Source: J027 sp965215855 | Lineage (GTDB): Bacteria; Chloroflexota; Anaerolineae; Aggregatilineales; J027 | DNA: 64,000 bases | NCBI GenBank assembly: GCA_965215855.1 | Contig: CBDCER010000003.1 | Location: 2,790,001-2,854,000, forward strand | Direction: 5' to 3' | Shown: positions 34,391-44,988 of the stretch, one piece after another | How the letters are laid out: each line of letters starts with the position of its first letter | How positions within the stretch are numbered: position 1 is the first letter of the stretch | Notes under the pieces: model-generated | The model's database searches: none | What the model saw: the letters and a program-made list of their open reading frames with translations, nothing else | Told to the model about the DNA's origin: nothing | Translations under genes and position numbers: made by a program

Positions 34391-37300
34391 TCATGTACAG
34401 TCGATATTTGCCAAGCTACGCTGTTCCAGAATTTGGGGCACGACGTCCTTCAGTTGCAAATGCGAGCCTTTCAGGAGGATGTCATCAATCGCGGCACCAT
34501 CTAAATGCTGATTCAACACGGGCCGCATTTCAGTATCAAGCGACTGTTGCAAGAATTGGATTGAATCAGGGCTGGTTGCCTCATCGTGCAATAAACAGCC
34601 CAACAGAAGCAGGGCATTTTCGTATTGTCCGGTTTCTACCCACATATTGGCAACAGCCCCCAGGGTAACAATCATGCGCGGAACGGCTCCTATTTCATGA
34701 AGAATTCCCAATGCCACAAACAAATGATGAATCGCATTTTCCTTTTCTCCCAAGCCATTCAGAGCTGCGCCCAGGTTTTGGTGTGCAACGGCCATGCGGG
34801 CACGGTTGTTAATCTGATAACTCAGCTTTAATGCCTCTGAACTATACGCTTTTGCATCGACGAAATTTTTCAGATTAACTGTGACGTAGGCCAGGTTGAT
34901 TAAGGCGGATACGGCACTATCCTTCAAGCCAATTTGCATACAAAGCTGATGACACTCCTCCCACATCTTACTTGCATTTTCAGGTGAACCGAGGCGCATT
35001 TCAGCGAGGGCTAATGTGTTCAGACTGTTCACAACGTTAGCCAGATTGTTGAGGGAGCGGGAGATGTCAATACTCCGCCGATAATATGTCTGGGCGGCAC
35101 TGTAGTTACCCTCGCTCATTTCAAGATCGCCTAGACCATTCAAAGCATTAGCCAAGATTATCTGATCGTTTGCAGTCTCAGCCAGAGTGAGTGTTTCTGT
35201 GAAATAGGTAGTGGCCGCATCCACGTCGCCTTGCTCAAACATCAATCGCCCCAATTGATATTGTACTTCCGGCAGATGCTCTGATTGTTGATAGGTAGTA
35301 ATCAGGTCATGTGCGGTGTCCAAATATTGGCGAGTAACACTAAAGTTACTGAGATGAAAGGTAGCTTTACTGACCGTTTTCAGCAGAACAATCTGAGTTT
35401 CTGGCGTAATATGACCGACATGTTTAAGGGCACGTTCGCCGATCCGCCGCGCAGTTTGAAAATCGCTGACCGCGACGGCTTGCTGAGAGGCAGTTTGGGC
35501 ATAAGCAATTTCTTTGTGAATATCGCCAGCACGATGCCAATGTTCTACCAAGACAACCGCCTGCGAAACATCATTCTGATACACCTGTTGGATAATCTCG
35601 GCGGCGGAACGGTGCATGGCTTGTAAGCGACTGTCGGTTTGCATGACATACGCTGCATCTCGGAGCAGGGCATGACGAAAACTATAGACTGCATCTGAAG
35701 CCTGAAACCAGATACCAGCCTGAGTACCAGAACGTAACAAGGCGTTGACAGGCAACTTATGGAGCATCGTCGTCAACACTTGGACATCAAATTCCTGTCC
35801 CAGAACGGAGGCTGTTTGGACAACAGCTTTCAACTTCGCGGGTAGGCGATCAAGACGTGCTACCAATACCTGATTGATTTTGTCGGGAACTTCGACATCG
35901 GATGTATAGATGATTTGCCACCCATTAACGGCCTGCTCGAGCAAGCCACGTTCTTGCAAATCCAGTAACATCTGCTCAACAAAAAACGGATTGCCATTGG
36001 TCTGATCGCGCAAGTGCATAGCCAATCGAGGCGAAATCATCCCACCCAGCAGATTGGCCGCGATTTCTGATACTGCCTCTACCGAGAGGTGCTGCAAGTT
36101 GATAGTGTACTGTGGTGTGTTTGGCCCTAATGTCAGATCGAAAGCCGGAGTATCCTCAACATAACGGCTGGAAAACAACAGCCATAGCGGGCGCTGGGCA
36201 GCCGTTTGCACTAGTTTGCTCAGGGTTCTATGAGATGCTGTATCTAGCCAATGTATATCTTCAATACACAACACCAGCGGGTGGTGGGTCACCTGCGCCA
36301 AAATGACAGCAATTAAGCCAGTGATGGTATTTTCCAGACGGGCCTGGGTCGATACAGATTCAATGGCTTGCTCACCATTGGTTAGTCCTAATAACAGGGC
36401 TAAATCCCCTTGTGTGCGTCGTAAGTCATCGGCAAGGATACTATCATTGGGAAAATTACTTTGTTCGAGATTGACTACTGCTTGCTGAATCCCTGCTTGA
36501 AAACGAGTCAAATTTTGCGCGGGTGTATGATCTGGCCGCAATTCAAAAAGATTGCGTAGCAGGGAAACGAATGGATTAAAGGCCAGACTCAGAATTTCAT
36601 CAGCGGCAGCAGTTAACCAGTCTACCTCGCCGTGCCGTGCAACATGTTGTCGCACTTCATGGATGAGGCGGGTTTTGCCCATTCCGGCCTCGCCGTAGAT
36701 GATGCTCATCCCGGCAAATTGTCCGGAAAATACAGGTTGAACCTGCTCCAGCATCTTTACAAGAACATCACTGCGCCCCGCCAATTCAGTGGTATAGGTA
36801 TTAACTACATCAATTTGATTGCGTGTTCCTTTCAGACTGGCAATCAACATTTTCTGAGTTTTGCCTTTCATACTGATTGGGTCAAAAACGTCCACAGAAA
36901 AATCTTCGGAGACCAGCTTGGCTACCGTGCCGCTCAAAATCACTTCGCCTGCTTTGGCCCGTTGCATCAAACGAGCGGCGATATTGACTTCATCACCCAA
37001 TACACCATAAGTCCGCCGCTGCAGACCGCCATAAGCACCTGTCCGCATCAAGCCCTGGCTGATACCTAACCGTATCTCGATGCCCAGATGTTCCGGCGGA
37101 TGACTAAGTTCCAGAGCAGCGGCTACCGCACGATACGCATTATCCTCATAGGCGGCGGGCGCTCCAAATGCCGCATACAAATAGCTGCCCTTGTCGCCAG
37201 TGGTCACTTGCAGAACATTTCCCCCATACCGTTGAGTGATCTGTTGTCCCCAACAAACTGCCTCATTCATCAACTGTCCGGCGTTTTCATCATGATCCAG

Positions 37301-38143
37301 GTCAATGCCCGAAATACCCATAAACAAAGCCACAGCGGTTCGCAATTCAGTTAGATATTCGCGAAGCCCTGATGCCAATTGGCGATTAACGATAGGCAAT
37401 AGCCAATTGCGGATTTCTGCATCTGGGATGGTCAAAGTTTCACGAGGCGGCCAAGAAAATGAATCCGGGATACCAGTTTCAGGTTCCTGGACATGGACAA
37501 CCGCGAATTTTGCTGGTGTTGTGGAGGCGTTTCGCCATTCCAGAACGGTGATGGCTTCTGCAACCAGATCGACGCTCTCTTCCTCTAGCAGAATTTCACC
37601 GCGATTGGATAGATGCTCGCCAGTCGCTGTCATATTGACAGGTCTGCCAAACAGAATATCTATGATTTGGAGTTGGGGATCTCCCACAATGGCCCGTCGC
37701 ACTGGCCCACTAGCAATCGCAATCTTGACAGCCATTGGTTGGGGAATGTTGGTCAAGATGGGATGTTCTTCCAACTCCTGCATTACCTGTTGCATCGTGT
37801 GGGCGCAGGCCACTGCCTGTAAACAAGTTTGCCGAAAATCCTGAATATGGTGGACCCCAAACCAACACAACATACTATCACCTGCAAACCCCAAAACACT
37901 GCCACCGAAGTGCATCACAGCATTGACCAGACCATCATAAACTGCATTCAGTTGTTGGGCGATCAATTCTGCTCCCCGCCGCATTCCATGTGTTGTATAC
38001 AGGTATTCTGTCAGGGCAGTTGATCCGGAAATATCTACAAACAACACTGTTCCGGTATCCTGTTGAGGCAAGGCGCGTTTGGTTTCCAGCATCACTAGGC
38101 GGTCAATGGGTACATAGGTGTATTTGGATTGCAGCTGGTTCAA
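34391..38143 (-). CDS. Double class III cyclase-homology / AAA ATPase / TPR protein
   Basis: I chose the TTG at 38143, 7 nt after GGAGAG; it gives LNQLQSKYTYVPIDRLV, the usual family N-terminus (1250 residues). Domain 1 (about residues 35-190) has VLFVDISGST and GFAGDSMLCWF, keeping both metal Asp residues. Domain 2 has VALFMGISG (first Asp lost) and TTGDKGSYLYAAFG, so it is probably non-catalytic. A P-loop NTPase follows (YGEAGMGKTRLI; LVLCIEDIHWLD), then about ten TPR repeats (ALNGLGDLEMSEGNYSAAQTYY). Such proteins are large signalling or regulatory ATPases. Nucleotide cyclisation is uncertain because the base-selecting Lys is not evident. It is transcribed divergently from an MFS-HEAT-cNMP gene. 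Confidence 0.88.
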   Translation of the reverse strand: MNQLQSKYTYVPIDRLVMLETKRALPQQDTGTVLFVDISGSTALTEYLYTTHGMRRGAELIAQQLNAVYDGLVNAVMHFGGSVLGFAGDSMLCWFGVHHIQDFRQTCLQAVACAHTMQQVMQELEEHPILTNIPQPMAVKIAIASGPVRRAIVGDPQLQIIDILFGRPVNMTATGEHLSNRGEILLEEESVDLVAEAITVLEWRNASTTPAKFAVVHVQEPETGIPDSFSWPPRETLTIPDAEIRNWLLPIVNRQLASGLREYLTELRTAVALFMGISGIDLDHDENAGQLMNEAVCWGQQITQRYGGNVLQVTTGDKGSYLYAAFGAPAAYEDNAYRAVAAALELSHPPEHLGIEIRLGISQGLMRTGAYGGLQRRTYGVLGDEVNIAARLMQRAKAGEVILSGTVAKLVSEDFSVDVFDPISMKGKTQKMLIASLKGTRNQIDVVNTYTTELAGRSDVLVKMLEQVQPVFSGQFAGMSIIYGEAGMGKTRLIHEVRQHVARHGEVDWLTAAADEILSLAFNPFVSLLRNLFELRPDHTPAQNLTRFQAGIQQAVVNLEQSNFPNDSILADDLRRTQGDLALLLGLTNGEQAIESVSTQARLENTITGLIAVILAQVTHHPLVLCIEDIHWLDTASHRTLSKLVQTAAQRPLWLLFSSRYVEDTPAFDLTLGPNTPQYTINLQHLSVEAVSEIAANLLGGMISPRLAMHLRDQTNGNPFFVEQMLLDLQERGLLEQAVNGWQIIYTSDVEVPDKINQVLVARLDRLPAKLKAVVQTASVLGQEFDVQVLTTMLHKLPVNALLRSGTQAGIWFQASDAVYSFRHALLRDAAYVMQTDSRLQAMHRSAAEIIQQVYQNDVSQAVVLVEHWHRAGDIHKEIAYAQTASQQAVAVSDFQTARRIGERALKHVGHITPETQIVLLKTVSKATFHLSNFSVTRQYLDTAHDLITTYQQSEHLPEVQYQLGRLMFEQGDVDAATTYFTETLTLAETANDQIILANALNGLGDLEMSEGNYSAAQTYYRRSIDISRSLNNLANVVNSLNTLALAEMRLGSPENASKMWEECHQLCMQIGLKDSAVSALINLAYVTVNLKNFVDAKAYSSEALKLSYQINNRARMAVAHQNLGAALNGLGEKENAIHHLFVALGILHEIGAVPRMIVTLGAVANMWVETGQYENALLLLGCLLHDEATSPDSIQFLQQSLDTEMRPVLNQHLDGAAIDDILLKGSHLQLKDVVPQILEQRSLANIDCT

Positions 38144-38281
38144 GTGGAAACTCTCCGATGTAATCTGTCCCTTCCATTGTATATCAACGGAAGGAGAATA
38201 GGGTTGATTCAAGATGGAATCTCTAGGTGGGCAAGTACAGCTAAGGGAAAGCACGAGGTGTGATTGGCTTTGGCTGCCCTG

Positions 38282-38312
38282 TTGTCTGTTAATGTTTATT
38301 TTGAGTTATAAT
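38282..38312 (+). promoter_or_regulatory. Candidate promoter of the MFS-HEAT-cNMP gene
   Basis: A consensus TATAAT at 38307-38312, with TTGTCT 19 bp upstream, lies 30 bp before the GTG start. The 200-bp divergent spacer (38144-38342) holds nothing else I can identify. Confidence 0.55.
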
Positions 38313-38342
38313 TTCTTAAATCCCTCGGTGCTGGAGAAAAAT

Positions 38343-40981
38343 GTGTTGAAAAGGTTCGCTCTGCCATTTGAAATTGAGCGCGACGAGATCTCTCTGCTGC
38401 GCTTGATCTGGTTGCTGTATTTCTTGCTTGGAGCCAGTTATATTTTCATTTCGACAGTGGCTTATGTCCTGTTTGTTGAAGAATATGGGGCGGAGAATCT
38501 GGCCTACGCATTTTTGGCTATGGCTGTTGGCATCACCTTGATGGGGATAACCTATCTGTACCTGAGCAATAAATTCTCGCTGGATCGTTTGCTGTTCATC
38601 ACCCTCATTTTTCTATGCGCGGGCACATTTCTGTTATGGGCGGGATTGAATACGGCTCTGGCGAGCCTGGTGATTGTGGTACTTCCCGTGTGGGAATTGG
38701 GAAGTATCAACCTGAGCAATACAGTGGTATGGAATATCTCAGGTCAACTACTGGATGTACGTCAGGGCAAGCGTCTGTATAGCTTGATTATCGCGGGACG
38801 CTGGTCAGGCGCAATAATCAGCGGCTTAATCCTCGCACCGCTGGTGAATGTGGTAGGCACAATTAACCTGCTGGGGTTTAGTTTAGCCTGTCTAATGGTA
38901 GCTATTGTGGTTTACCAACGTATCAGCCGCCATCATCTGAAAGAATCGTTGGGCCTTACCCAAAATACTTCCCAGGATAAATCGTTGGCGGATACCGTCA
39001 GCATTCAAAGCATTCTCAAAGATAATTATGTTTCCATCATTATTGGTGTGGTAATCTTATGGATCGTGATTTACTTTTTCACCCACCAAATCATGTTTTT
39101 GGAAGTCTCCTCTGCTTACCCCAACCCTGATGACTTGGCTGCTTTTCTAGGGATTATCTCGGCGATTACCAGTGTGGCCGTTCTTGGCAACAGTTTGTTT
39201 GTAGTCCCTCCTGTCTTGCAGCGGTATGGTCTGAGAGCAGGCTTGTTGGTTAGTTTGATTGCGATGATCGTCATATATGGCATGTTGATCGTCACCGATC
39301 TTCTAAGTGGATGGGGAGAGGTCGTGTTGTTTCTGGCGATAGCGGGTCGCATGGTCAATATGGCAACCGCACTGACTTTTGATGTTGCCGCCTTTCGCAT
39401 TCTCTATCAACCGCTGACAGCACCAATGCGTGCGCGAATTAATGCCATTATGGAGACCATTGTTGAACCGCTGGCGATTGGCGTTCTAGGTGTGCTTTTA
39501 GTAATCATCGCCCGTTTCATTGATTTAACCAGCCTTTTGTTGGGGGTGTTGTTGCTGGGATGTGTACTGACTCAGTACGATCTCGCTCGGCGTGTGACGC
39601 ATCTGTACAAAAAAATGCTGATTAAGGCTCTGGCACGTTATCGTTTGATTACCGGTGGGTTTGATCTCTCCGACCAATTGCAGGAACCTGTTCTACAACA
39701 GGGATTACAGAGTGAATATCCTGAAACAGTTTTATACACTGTGGAATTGTTTTCGGATTATGATCCGCATTTGCTGGACAAGTATCTGCCGGACTTGCTA
39801 AATCATCCCTCGCCTGACGTGCAATGGGCCGCCCTGCAACATATTGGGGCAGCAGGTTTGAACGATTATCTGCCCAATTTGCGGATATTAAGCACGAGCG
39901 AGGATGGCACAATGCCAACTTTGACACAGGCCAAGGCGCTACAAGTGCTATACAGTATTCGCGGATTGGAAGAGCTGAAATCCGCACAAATCAACCTTGA
40001 CAGTCTGGATATTCACAAAGATCAGTTCTTTTTACGCCATTGTCTGACCGGTTTGGTCAAGAGCAACCCGGTAGGAATGCAGCTGGCCCTGGATTATCTG
40101 ATTCGGTTGGCTACTGCCAAAGATGCGGCGCACCGTCAACTGGCTGCGGAGGTGTTGGCCGAGGTCGATTTTGATATCTCCAAAAGAAATGAGTTGCTGT
40201 TCCAATTGTTACAAGACACTGATCCGAATGTGTACAAGTCAGCCGTACTTAGTGCCAGTACGCACCCCGATACGAGCCTGCTCTCAGCTCTGGCTGATCT
40301 CATAGGCGAGTCTACATTGGCGGATGGTGTTCTGCGGGCTTTTGAAAGGGCTGGCGACGAGGCACTTACCCATATCCAGAAAAAACTGACATCACCAGAT
40401 TCACTCCAGGCCACAAAATCACGGTTGGTCGCCAGTCTCGGACGAATTGGCACGCCTGCAGCTCATGGCATATTACTTGATTACTTCCTCCTGGCCCATC
40501 CAAGTTTGCGGTTGACGATTGTCCAATCTCTGCATAATAGCGCCTTCAAGCCAAATGGCGATCAACAGATAACGCTCCAAAAATATCAGGAACAATTGGC
40601 CTCAAGCGGGCATTGGTTGGTTAATGCAATTATCGCGCTGAGTGATGAAACACCACCATACTTATCTGTGAGTGATGGTGTTGCCCTGATTGCCCATTGG
40701 TTGCTGGTGGAAACTCTCTACGATACCTTCGGCCAAACACAACTCAGTCTGTTATATGTATTGACCTTTTTGTATCCCCTCTCGTCCAATGTGATTACCA
40801 CATGGCAGATGAGTAATACTGCCCAACGCGCCTATGCTATCGAGCGCGTAGATACTGTTTTGCCTGCCACATTACGCCGCCAAATTATGCCCATCCTGGA
40901 ACTGCAACTGCCCTTCACCCCGAATGCAACTGCGGTGATTTCTATCCAAAAGTTGCAAATCACTCAAACAAGTGGTGAATA
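38343..40981 (+). pseudogene. MFS-type transporter with HEAT repeats, 5' part (split by IS)
   Basis: The GTG at 38343 follows CTGGAGAAAA; a longer upstream reading starts at 38214 but lacks an SD. Residues 1 to about 420 form some twelve hydrophobic helices (LIWLLYFLLGASYIFISTVAYVLF and others) like nucleotide-transporter-type MFS proteins (NTT/Npt class). From about 440, HEAT-like repeats follow (LNHPSPDVQWAALQHIGAAG, AAHRQLAAEVLAEVDFD). An IS4-type element enters at codon 880, after ...TSGEY. The frame reads into the IS and stops at 41012 with nine foreign codons. The missing C-terminus, a cNMP-binding domain, is at 42452-43028, and joining across one AATA restores one frame of 1071 residues. 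Confidence 0.85.
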
Positions 40982-42447
40982 CCAATACCTTCGCCAAAAA
41001 ATGAGGGATTAAAAGGGCTTTAGTGTCGTGTAAAGTTGTCTACATAAACGCATGAAGACAAAAAGGCATGACGAAAAAAGCCCATGATTGATATTGTAAC
41101 ACTATTGCTCTGCTTTGAGGCACACCTATCGCCGACAACCCTACGACAAATGGGCCGGATTATCCCAGCCATGCTGGCGATGACAGGGCGGATTACGATG
41201 CTGGGTATCTCACGATGGACTGATAAAGGCGGGAGCTATCGGACGATACAGCGGTTGTTCCACACAGTGCTACCGTGGGCAGAGATGCATTGGGCATTTT
41301 TTCGCCAACACGCCCTCAACCCGGAAGATGAGTACCTACTGGCCGGCGATGAATGCGTCGTGACAAAATCGGGCAAGAAGACCCATGGGGTGGATCGCTT
41401 CTTTTCGGGATTGTACGGGAAACCAGTGTCGGGCGTGGCATTCTTCGGGCTATCACTGATAAGTATTGAAGAACGGCAAGCCTATCCGGGCATGGTGGAG
41501 CAACGGGTACGCAGTGAGGCTGAGAAAAGAGCCGCCAAAGCAGCCAAGAAAAAGACCAAGAAGAAGCGAAAAAGAGGCAAGCCTGGACGTCCCAAAGGCA
41601 GTAAGAACAAGGATAAGACACAGGTGGCGTTGACCCCGGAGCTACAGCAGATTCAGTGCATGGTGCAGCGACAATTGGCATTGCTCAAGGACACGATTAA
41701 GGTGACTTATTTGGTGTTGGATGGTAAGTTCGGCAACAACAATGCCCTGCAAATGACCCGGCAATGTGACGTGCATTTGATCTCCAAATTGCGTCATGAT
41801 GCGGCGTTGTATATACCCTATGCTGGCCCACAATCTAAGTATGGTCAACGTCGCAAATATGGTGATAAGCTCAACTATCAGGCTATCCCGTCTGACTAGT
41901 TGAAGGAAACCACCCTGGAAGATGATATCCAAACCCAGACCTTTCAGGCAACATTGCTTCACAAAGACTTCGCCCAACCCCTCAACGTCGTTATCATCGT
42001 CAAAACAGACTTGAAAACAGGGAAACAGGCGCGTGTGATTTTGTTCAGCAGTGACCTCAACCTAACTTATGATCGCTTGATTGACTACTACAGCCTGCGC
42101 TTCCAGATTGAGTTCATCTTCCGCGATGCCAAACAGCATTTCGGATTGGAAGATTTCATGAATGTCGCTGAGACAGCGGTCACTAACGCTGCCAACTTAT
42201 CTTTCTTGATGGTCACGCTCTCCCGTATCCTACGCCGCCTCCTTTTCCCAGATTATCCGGATGCCAGTATCCTTGATCTCAAAGCCCGCTTTCGTGGTCG
42301 CAAATATGTCACTGAAACATTAAAATTACTTCCGGAAATCCCTGATCCTATTTTATTGGATCGCATCTTTAGCACGGTGGCATCTCTCGGTGCTATCCAT
42401 ACCGTTGCGTGTCACTCCACCTCGCCATAATTTGGCGAAGGTATTGG
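40982..42447 (+). mobile_element. IS4-type insertion sequence, copy 2 (1466 bp)
   Basis: Perfect 17-bp terminal inverted repeats CCAATACCTTCGCCAAA at 40982-40998 and, inverted, 42431-42447. AATA duplicated on both sides (40978-40981 and 42448-42451) marks a 4-bp target duplication. Its transposase has an in-frame TAG, so this copy may not move by itself. Confidence 0.95.
41084..42430 (+). pseudogene. IS4-type transposase with in-frame TAG
   Basis: Codons 1-271 and the rest (41900-42430) are in one frame, separated by a single TAG at 41897-41899 (AIPSD-stop-LKETTLEDD). The intact copy reads LPSEALCQTTIEGD here, so one sense codon has become amber with no shift. Catalytic positions are otherwise kept: LAGDECVVTKSGKKTHG, LVLDGKFGNNN and YSLRFQIEFIFRDAK. 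KPGRPKGSKN is also present. Either a recent nonsense mutation or a base error. Confidence 0.9.
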
Positions 42448-42451
42448 AATA

Positions 42452-43028
42452 CATGAGGGCAATTACTAGCAATCAATGTCCGTTCAAGGTCACCGATTGG
42501 TTAGGCTGGTGTGCCCGTTTCAGCCAGCACAACGTCGGAATATTTATTCGAGAGAATAGCGAGAATCAAGAAATGTTATCCACTATTCAAAAAGCCTTCA
42601 TCCTAAAATCAGTCGACTTATTCAAGGAAACCCCCACTGAAATCTTGGCCGATGTAGCCAATTTGCTTACCGAAGTCGAAATTCTGGCAGGCGAAAATCT
42701 GTTCAGGGCGGGCGAGACCGGCGACAGCATGTATATCGTAGTGTCGGGCAAATTACGGGCACATGATGGGGAACATTTTCTCAATTATCTGGAGCCGCGA
42801 GCAGTTTTTGGTGAAATGGCGTTACTCTTACCTGCACCACGCATCGCATCTATCACTGCCGAGGAAGATTCTACCCTGTTTCGCCTTGATGCCCTGCCGT
42901 TTCATGAACTGATGAATAGCCGTAGTGAGATTGCTCAGGGTATTATCCGCGTATTGACGCTGTTTTTGCGAGATCGCGTTCATGATGTGTTTGATTTGCG
43001 TACTCAACTGGCGGAATGGGAATCTTGA
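42452..43028 (+). pseudogene. cNMP-binding domain, 3' part of the split MFS-HEAT protein
   Basis: The frame entering from AATAC at the IS edge is open and in phase with the 5' part. It encodes a linker (YMRAITSNQCPFKVTDW) and then a cyclic-nucleotide-binding-fold domain: LKSVDLFKETPTEILADVA, GETGDSMYIVVSGKLRAHDG, FGEMALLLPAPRIASITAEED and a final helix. The phosphate cassette FGEMALLLPAPRIAS retains the Arg, so ligand binding is plausible. If expressed alone, ATG 42453 or 42573 could start it. It is not a separate Crp gene, as there is no HTH. Confidence 0.85.
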
Positions 43029-43189
43029 CACTCCGATAGCTCCGACGATCCCCAATACTCCCCCAATATTCTACCCCCTGGCGCGGCCTAATCCTACTAA
43101 AGGTGGACGACTGGCCGTATTTGTTCTGCCATACTGAAATCACCCTGAATGAGCAGCCAACAAGAAAGACCGCTGATAGGAGATATATC

Positions 43190-43477
43190 ATGGCTAAACA
43201 AACCAGACCTCAATACCCAACCAGCATCAGTGCATTTTTGCAAAAGCGTATCGGCGAAAACTCCAACCTGGAAATGGAATGGTTGTGGGCAGCAGATCGG
43301 GTAGCAACTGCCGAAGAGCGTCACTATTGTGTAGCTCGTGCGCTGTTCATCAATCCGACTAACCAGCAGACCAAACGGCGTTTCGACGAACTGACCAGTC
43401 AATTGAGGCAATCCCAAACAGGAACAAATTCGCAATTGCCATCTCATGTGCCAAATTGGAACAAACAACTGTCCTGA
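43190..43477 (+). CDS. Small protein of unknown function
   Basis: A 95-residue protein starting at ATG 43190 after TAGGAGATATATC; the longer reading from 43103 lacks an SD. It contains ISAFLQKRIGENSNLEMEWLWAADRVATAEERHYCVARALFINPTN and a Gln/Asn/Ser-rich tail. It is helical and charged. I recognise no family. It follows the split transporter by 160 bp and may be an accessory of it or an unrelated gene. Confidence 0.6.
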   Translation: MAKQTRPQYPTSISAFLQKRIGENSNLEMEWLWAADRVATAEERHYCVARALFINPTNQQTKRRFDELTSQLRQSQTGTNSQLPSHVPNWNKQLS

Positions 43478-44190
43478 CGACAAGCGAATTATGAGCTAAT
43501 GGGTAAATCATTTAGACTTCGCATAATTTATGTTTTGAATGCCGCTCCATAAAAACATTTCCATGTTTTGATTATGCGAGTTCTATTTGTTTCCTCCATA
43601 AGTAGCCAGGGCATGTGGGGTGTGCCTCAAAGAAATTTGGTGTCTGTGTGAGACACGATTGAAACCATTGGGATGGTCTCGACTACTTCAATTAAATCCC
43701 ATTGCGACGTCTGATTTGCCCAACTCGCACTTTCCAATTCCCAAACTGGTGATTGATCCCAACACCTGCTGGTGGGGATCGTGACAAACTCTCATTCATC
43801 GCCGCAATGACATCTGCTCGCAGACCCACCAAGCGAATCCACGCTTGACCGTCTCAACATCACCACGTAATTAGCAAGTGCCATCTGGCCCCAGCAAGCC
43901 ACTCATAGAATAGGGTTTGAGTTGGTGGAGAGTTGTCGTCGAGTTCATCACCCAGGCGTGGATTCACGTCGCTGATGAGTTTGATGAGAAGCTGTTGAAT
44001 TACTTCGCCCATATTTAGTTTTGATAATCAGAGGCGTGGTAGCCTGTGATCTACAAACCAATATTCCGAAATCGCTACCCATGCAAATGTTCCAGAACTC
44101 TCGTCAGGTCGGCGCAGGATATAGGCGGAGATACGCTCACGCAACAAACAATCGGTATACATGAAGCGCAACTTGTCAACTTTCTTTTAT
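43478..44190. other. Long spacer with a degenerate coding remnant
   Basis: No intact gene in over 700 bp. CGCATAAT (43520-43527) and ATTATGCG (43571-43578) are an inverted pair. On the minus strand a 50-codon ORF at 43860-44012 (MGEVIQQLLIKLISDVNPRLG) and, after a frame change, IRLVGLRADVIAAMNESLSRSP read like one decayed protein of unknown type. Confidence 0.45.
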
Positions 44191-44191
44191 G

Positions 44192-44221
44192 TTGCGAGCG
44201 GAAGGCACATTAGGGTATAGT
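44192..44221 (+). promoter_or_regulatory. Candidate promoter of the first Crp/Fnr regulator
   Basis: TTGCGA and TATAGT separated by 18 bp, ending 30 bp before the ATG at 44251. Confidence 0.45.
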
Positions 44222-44250
44222 TAGATCATCAGGTGTGGGATGGAAATTTA

Positions 44251-44919
44251 ATGTCAGTCAATCCTGCTGAACTCAAATCTATAAAATCACTGACCCATCT
44301 TACAGATGACCAACTTGTGCAGTTGGCACCATTGATGATTCGCCAGTTGTATCGGGCGGGCGAATTGATTTTTTTGGAGGGAGAACCCGCTCAAGGGGTG
44401 TGGTTCCTTTTGGAAGGGCGCGTTCGTATCATCAAACAATCGGTTCATGGTCGGGTCCAGGGTTTGTGTATCACGCGGCCTGGCAAGTGCTTTGGAGGCT
44501 GTCCAATGTTTGATGATGCGGTGAATCCGGCTAGTGCCGAGGCATTAGATCAGGTTACATTGTTGATTCTACCGAGTGATGCCACAGAAATTCTGGCAGA
44601 GCGCGATCCACAATTGTTGTGGATGTTGTTGAAGGTCTACAGTCATCGTGTTGAACACTTAGCCCGTCTAAGTGAGGGGTTAGGGGCTTGGTCAGTTGGT
44701 ACACGCATCAACGACTGCCTGGTGGTTCACGCCGAAGACGGTGAGGTGGTGTTGACCCAGGAGCGTCTAGCAGAACTGGTCGGCACAGTACGCGAAGTCG
44801 TTTCACGGCATCTCAGTTGCCTGGAAAAAGAAGGCGTGATCCGGGTCGAAACAGGCCGCATCACTATTCTGGAATATGACAGCCTTCGCTGTGGTTGTCT
44901 GACAACACATGTGACTTAG
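44251..44919 (+). CDS. Crp/Fnr-family transcriptional regulator 1
   Basis: From ATG 44251 (222 residues). The N-terminal effector domain begins LKSIKSLTHLTDDQLVQLAPLM and has GEPAQGVWFLLEGRVRI and GKCFGGCPMFDD. The C-terminal winged helix has LTQERLAELVGTVREVVSRHLSCLEKEGVI, the DNA-recognition part. It lacks the N-terminal Cys cluster of FNR; the tail has CGC and the middle CFGGC, so an Fe-S cluster is uncertain. It lies upstream of a second Crp/Fnr gene and the nos genes. Its last codons overlap a TGTGA box, so it is probably an NO- or redox-responsive regulator (inference). Confidence 0.9.
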   Translation: MSVNPAELKSIKSLTHLTDDQLVQLAPLMIRQLYRAGELIFLEGEPAQGVWFLLEGRVRIIKQSVHGRVQGLCITRPGKCFGGCPMFDDAVNPASAEALDQVTLLILPSDATEILAERDPQLLWMLLKVYSHRVEHLARLSEGLGAWSVGTRINDCLVVHAEDGEVVLTQERLAELVGTVREVVSRHLSCLEKEGVIRVETGRITILEYDSLRCGCLTTHVT

Positions 44920-44925
44920 GTTACA
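44910..44925 (+). promoter_or_regulatory. Crp/Fnr-type operator before regulator 2
   Basis: TGTGACTTAGGTTACA, a near-perfect TGTGA-N6-TCACA palindrome. It covers the last codons of regulator 1 and lies 64 bp before the next ATG. Its core is identical to the box before nosZ. Confidence 0.8.
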
Positions 44926-44988
44926 TTTTCCTTCAATGACATCAGGTAGGCTGTTGATAAATCAAGTTCAACATAAAGCAGTCTATTT

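Noticed and set aside
34391..38254. Start of the cyclase-homology protein at 38254
   Set aside because: No SD there and an unusual N-terminus; TTG 38143 has GGAGAG and the typical family beginning.
10085..41905. TAG recoding as a sense codon in this genome
   Set aside because: Several intact genes in the window end at TAG in the expected place, so the two interruptions are better explained by mutation or error.
42390..43028. A stand-alone Crp-type regulator
   Set aside because: No HTH domain, and the frame continues from the split transporter once the IS is removed.
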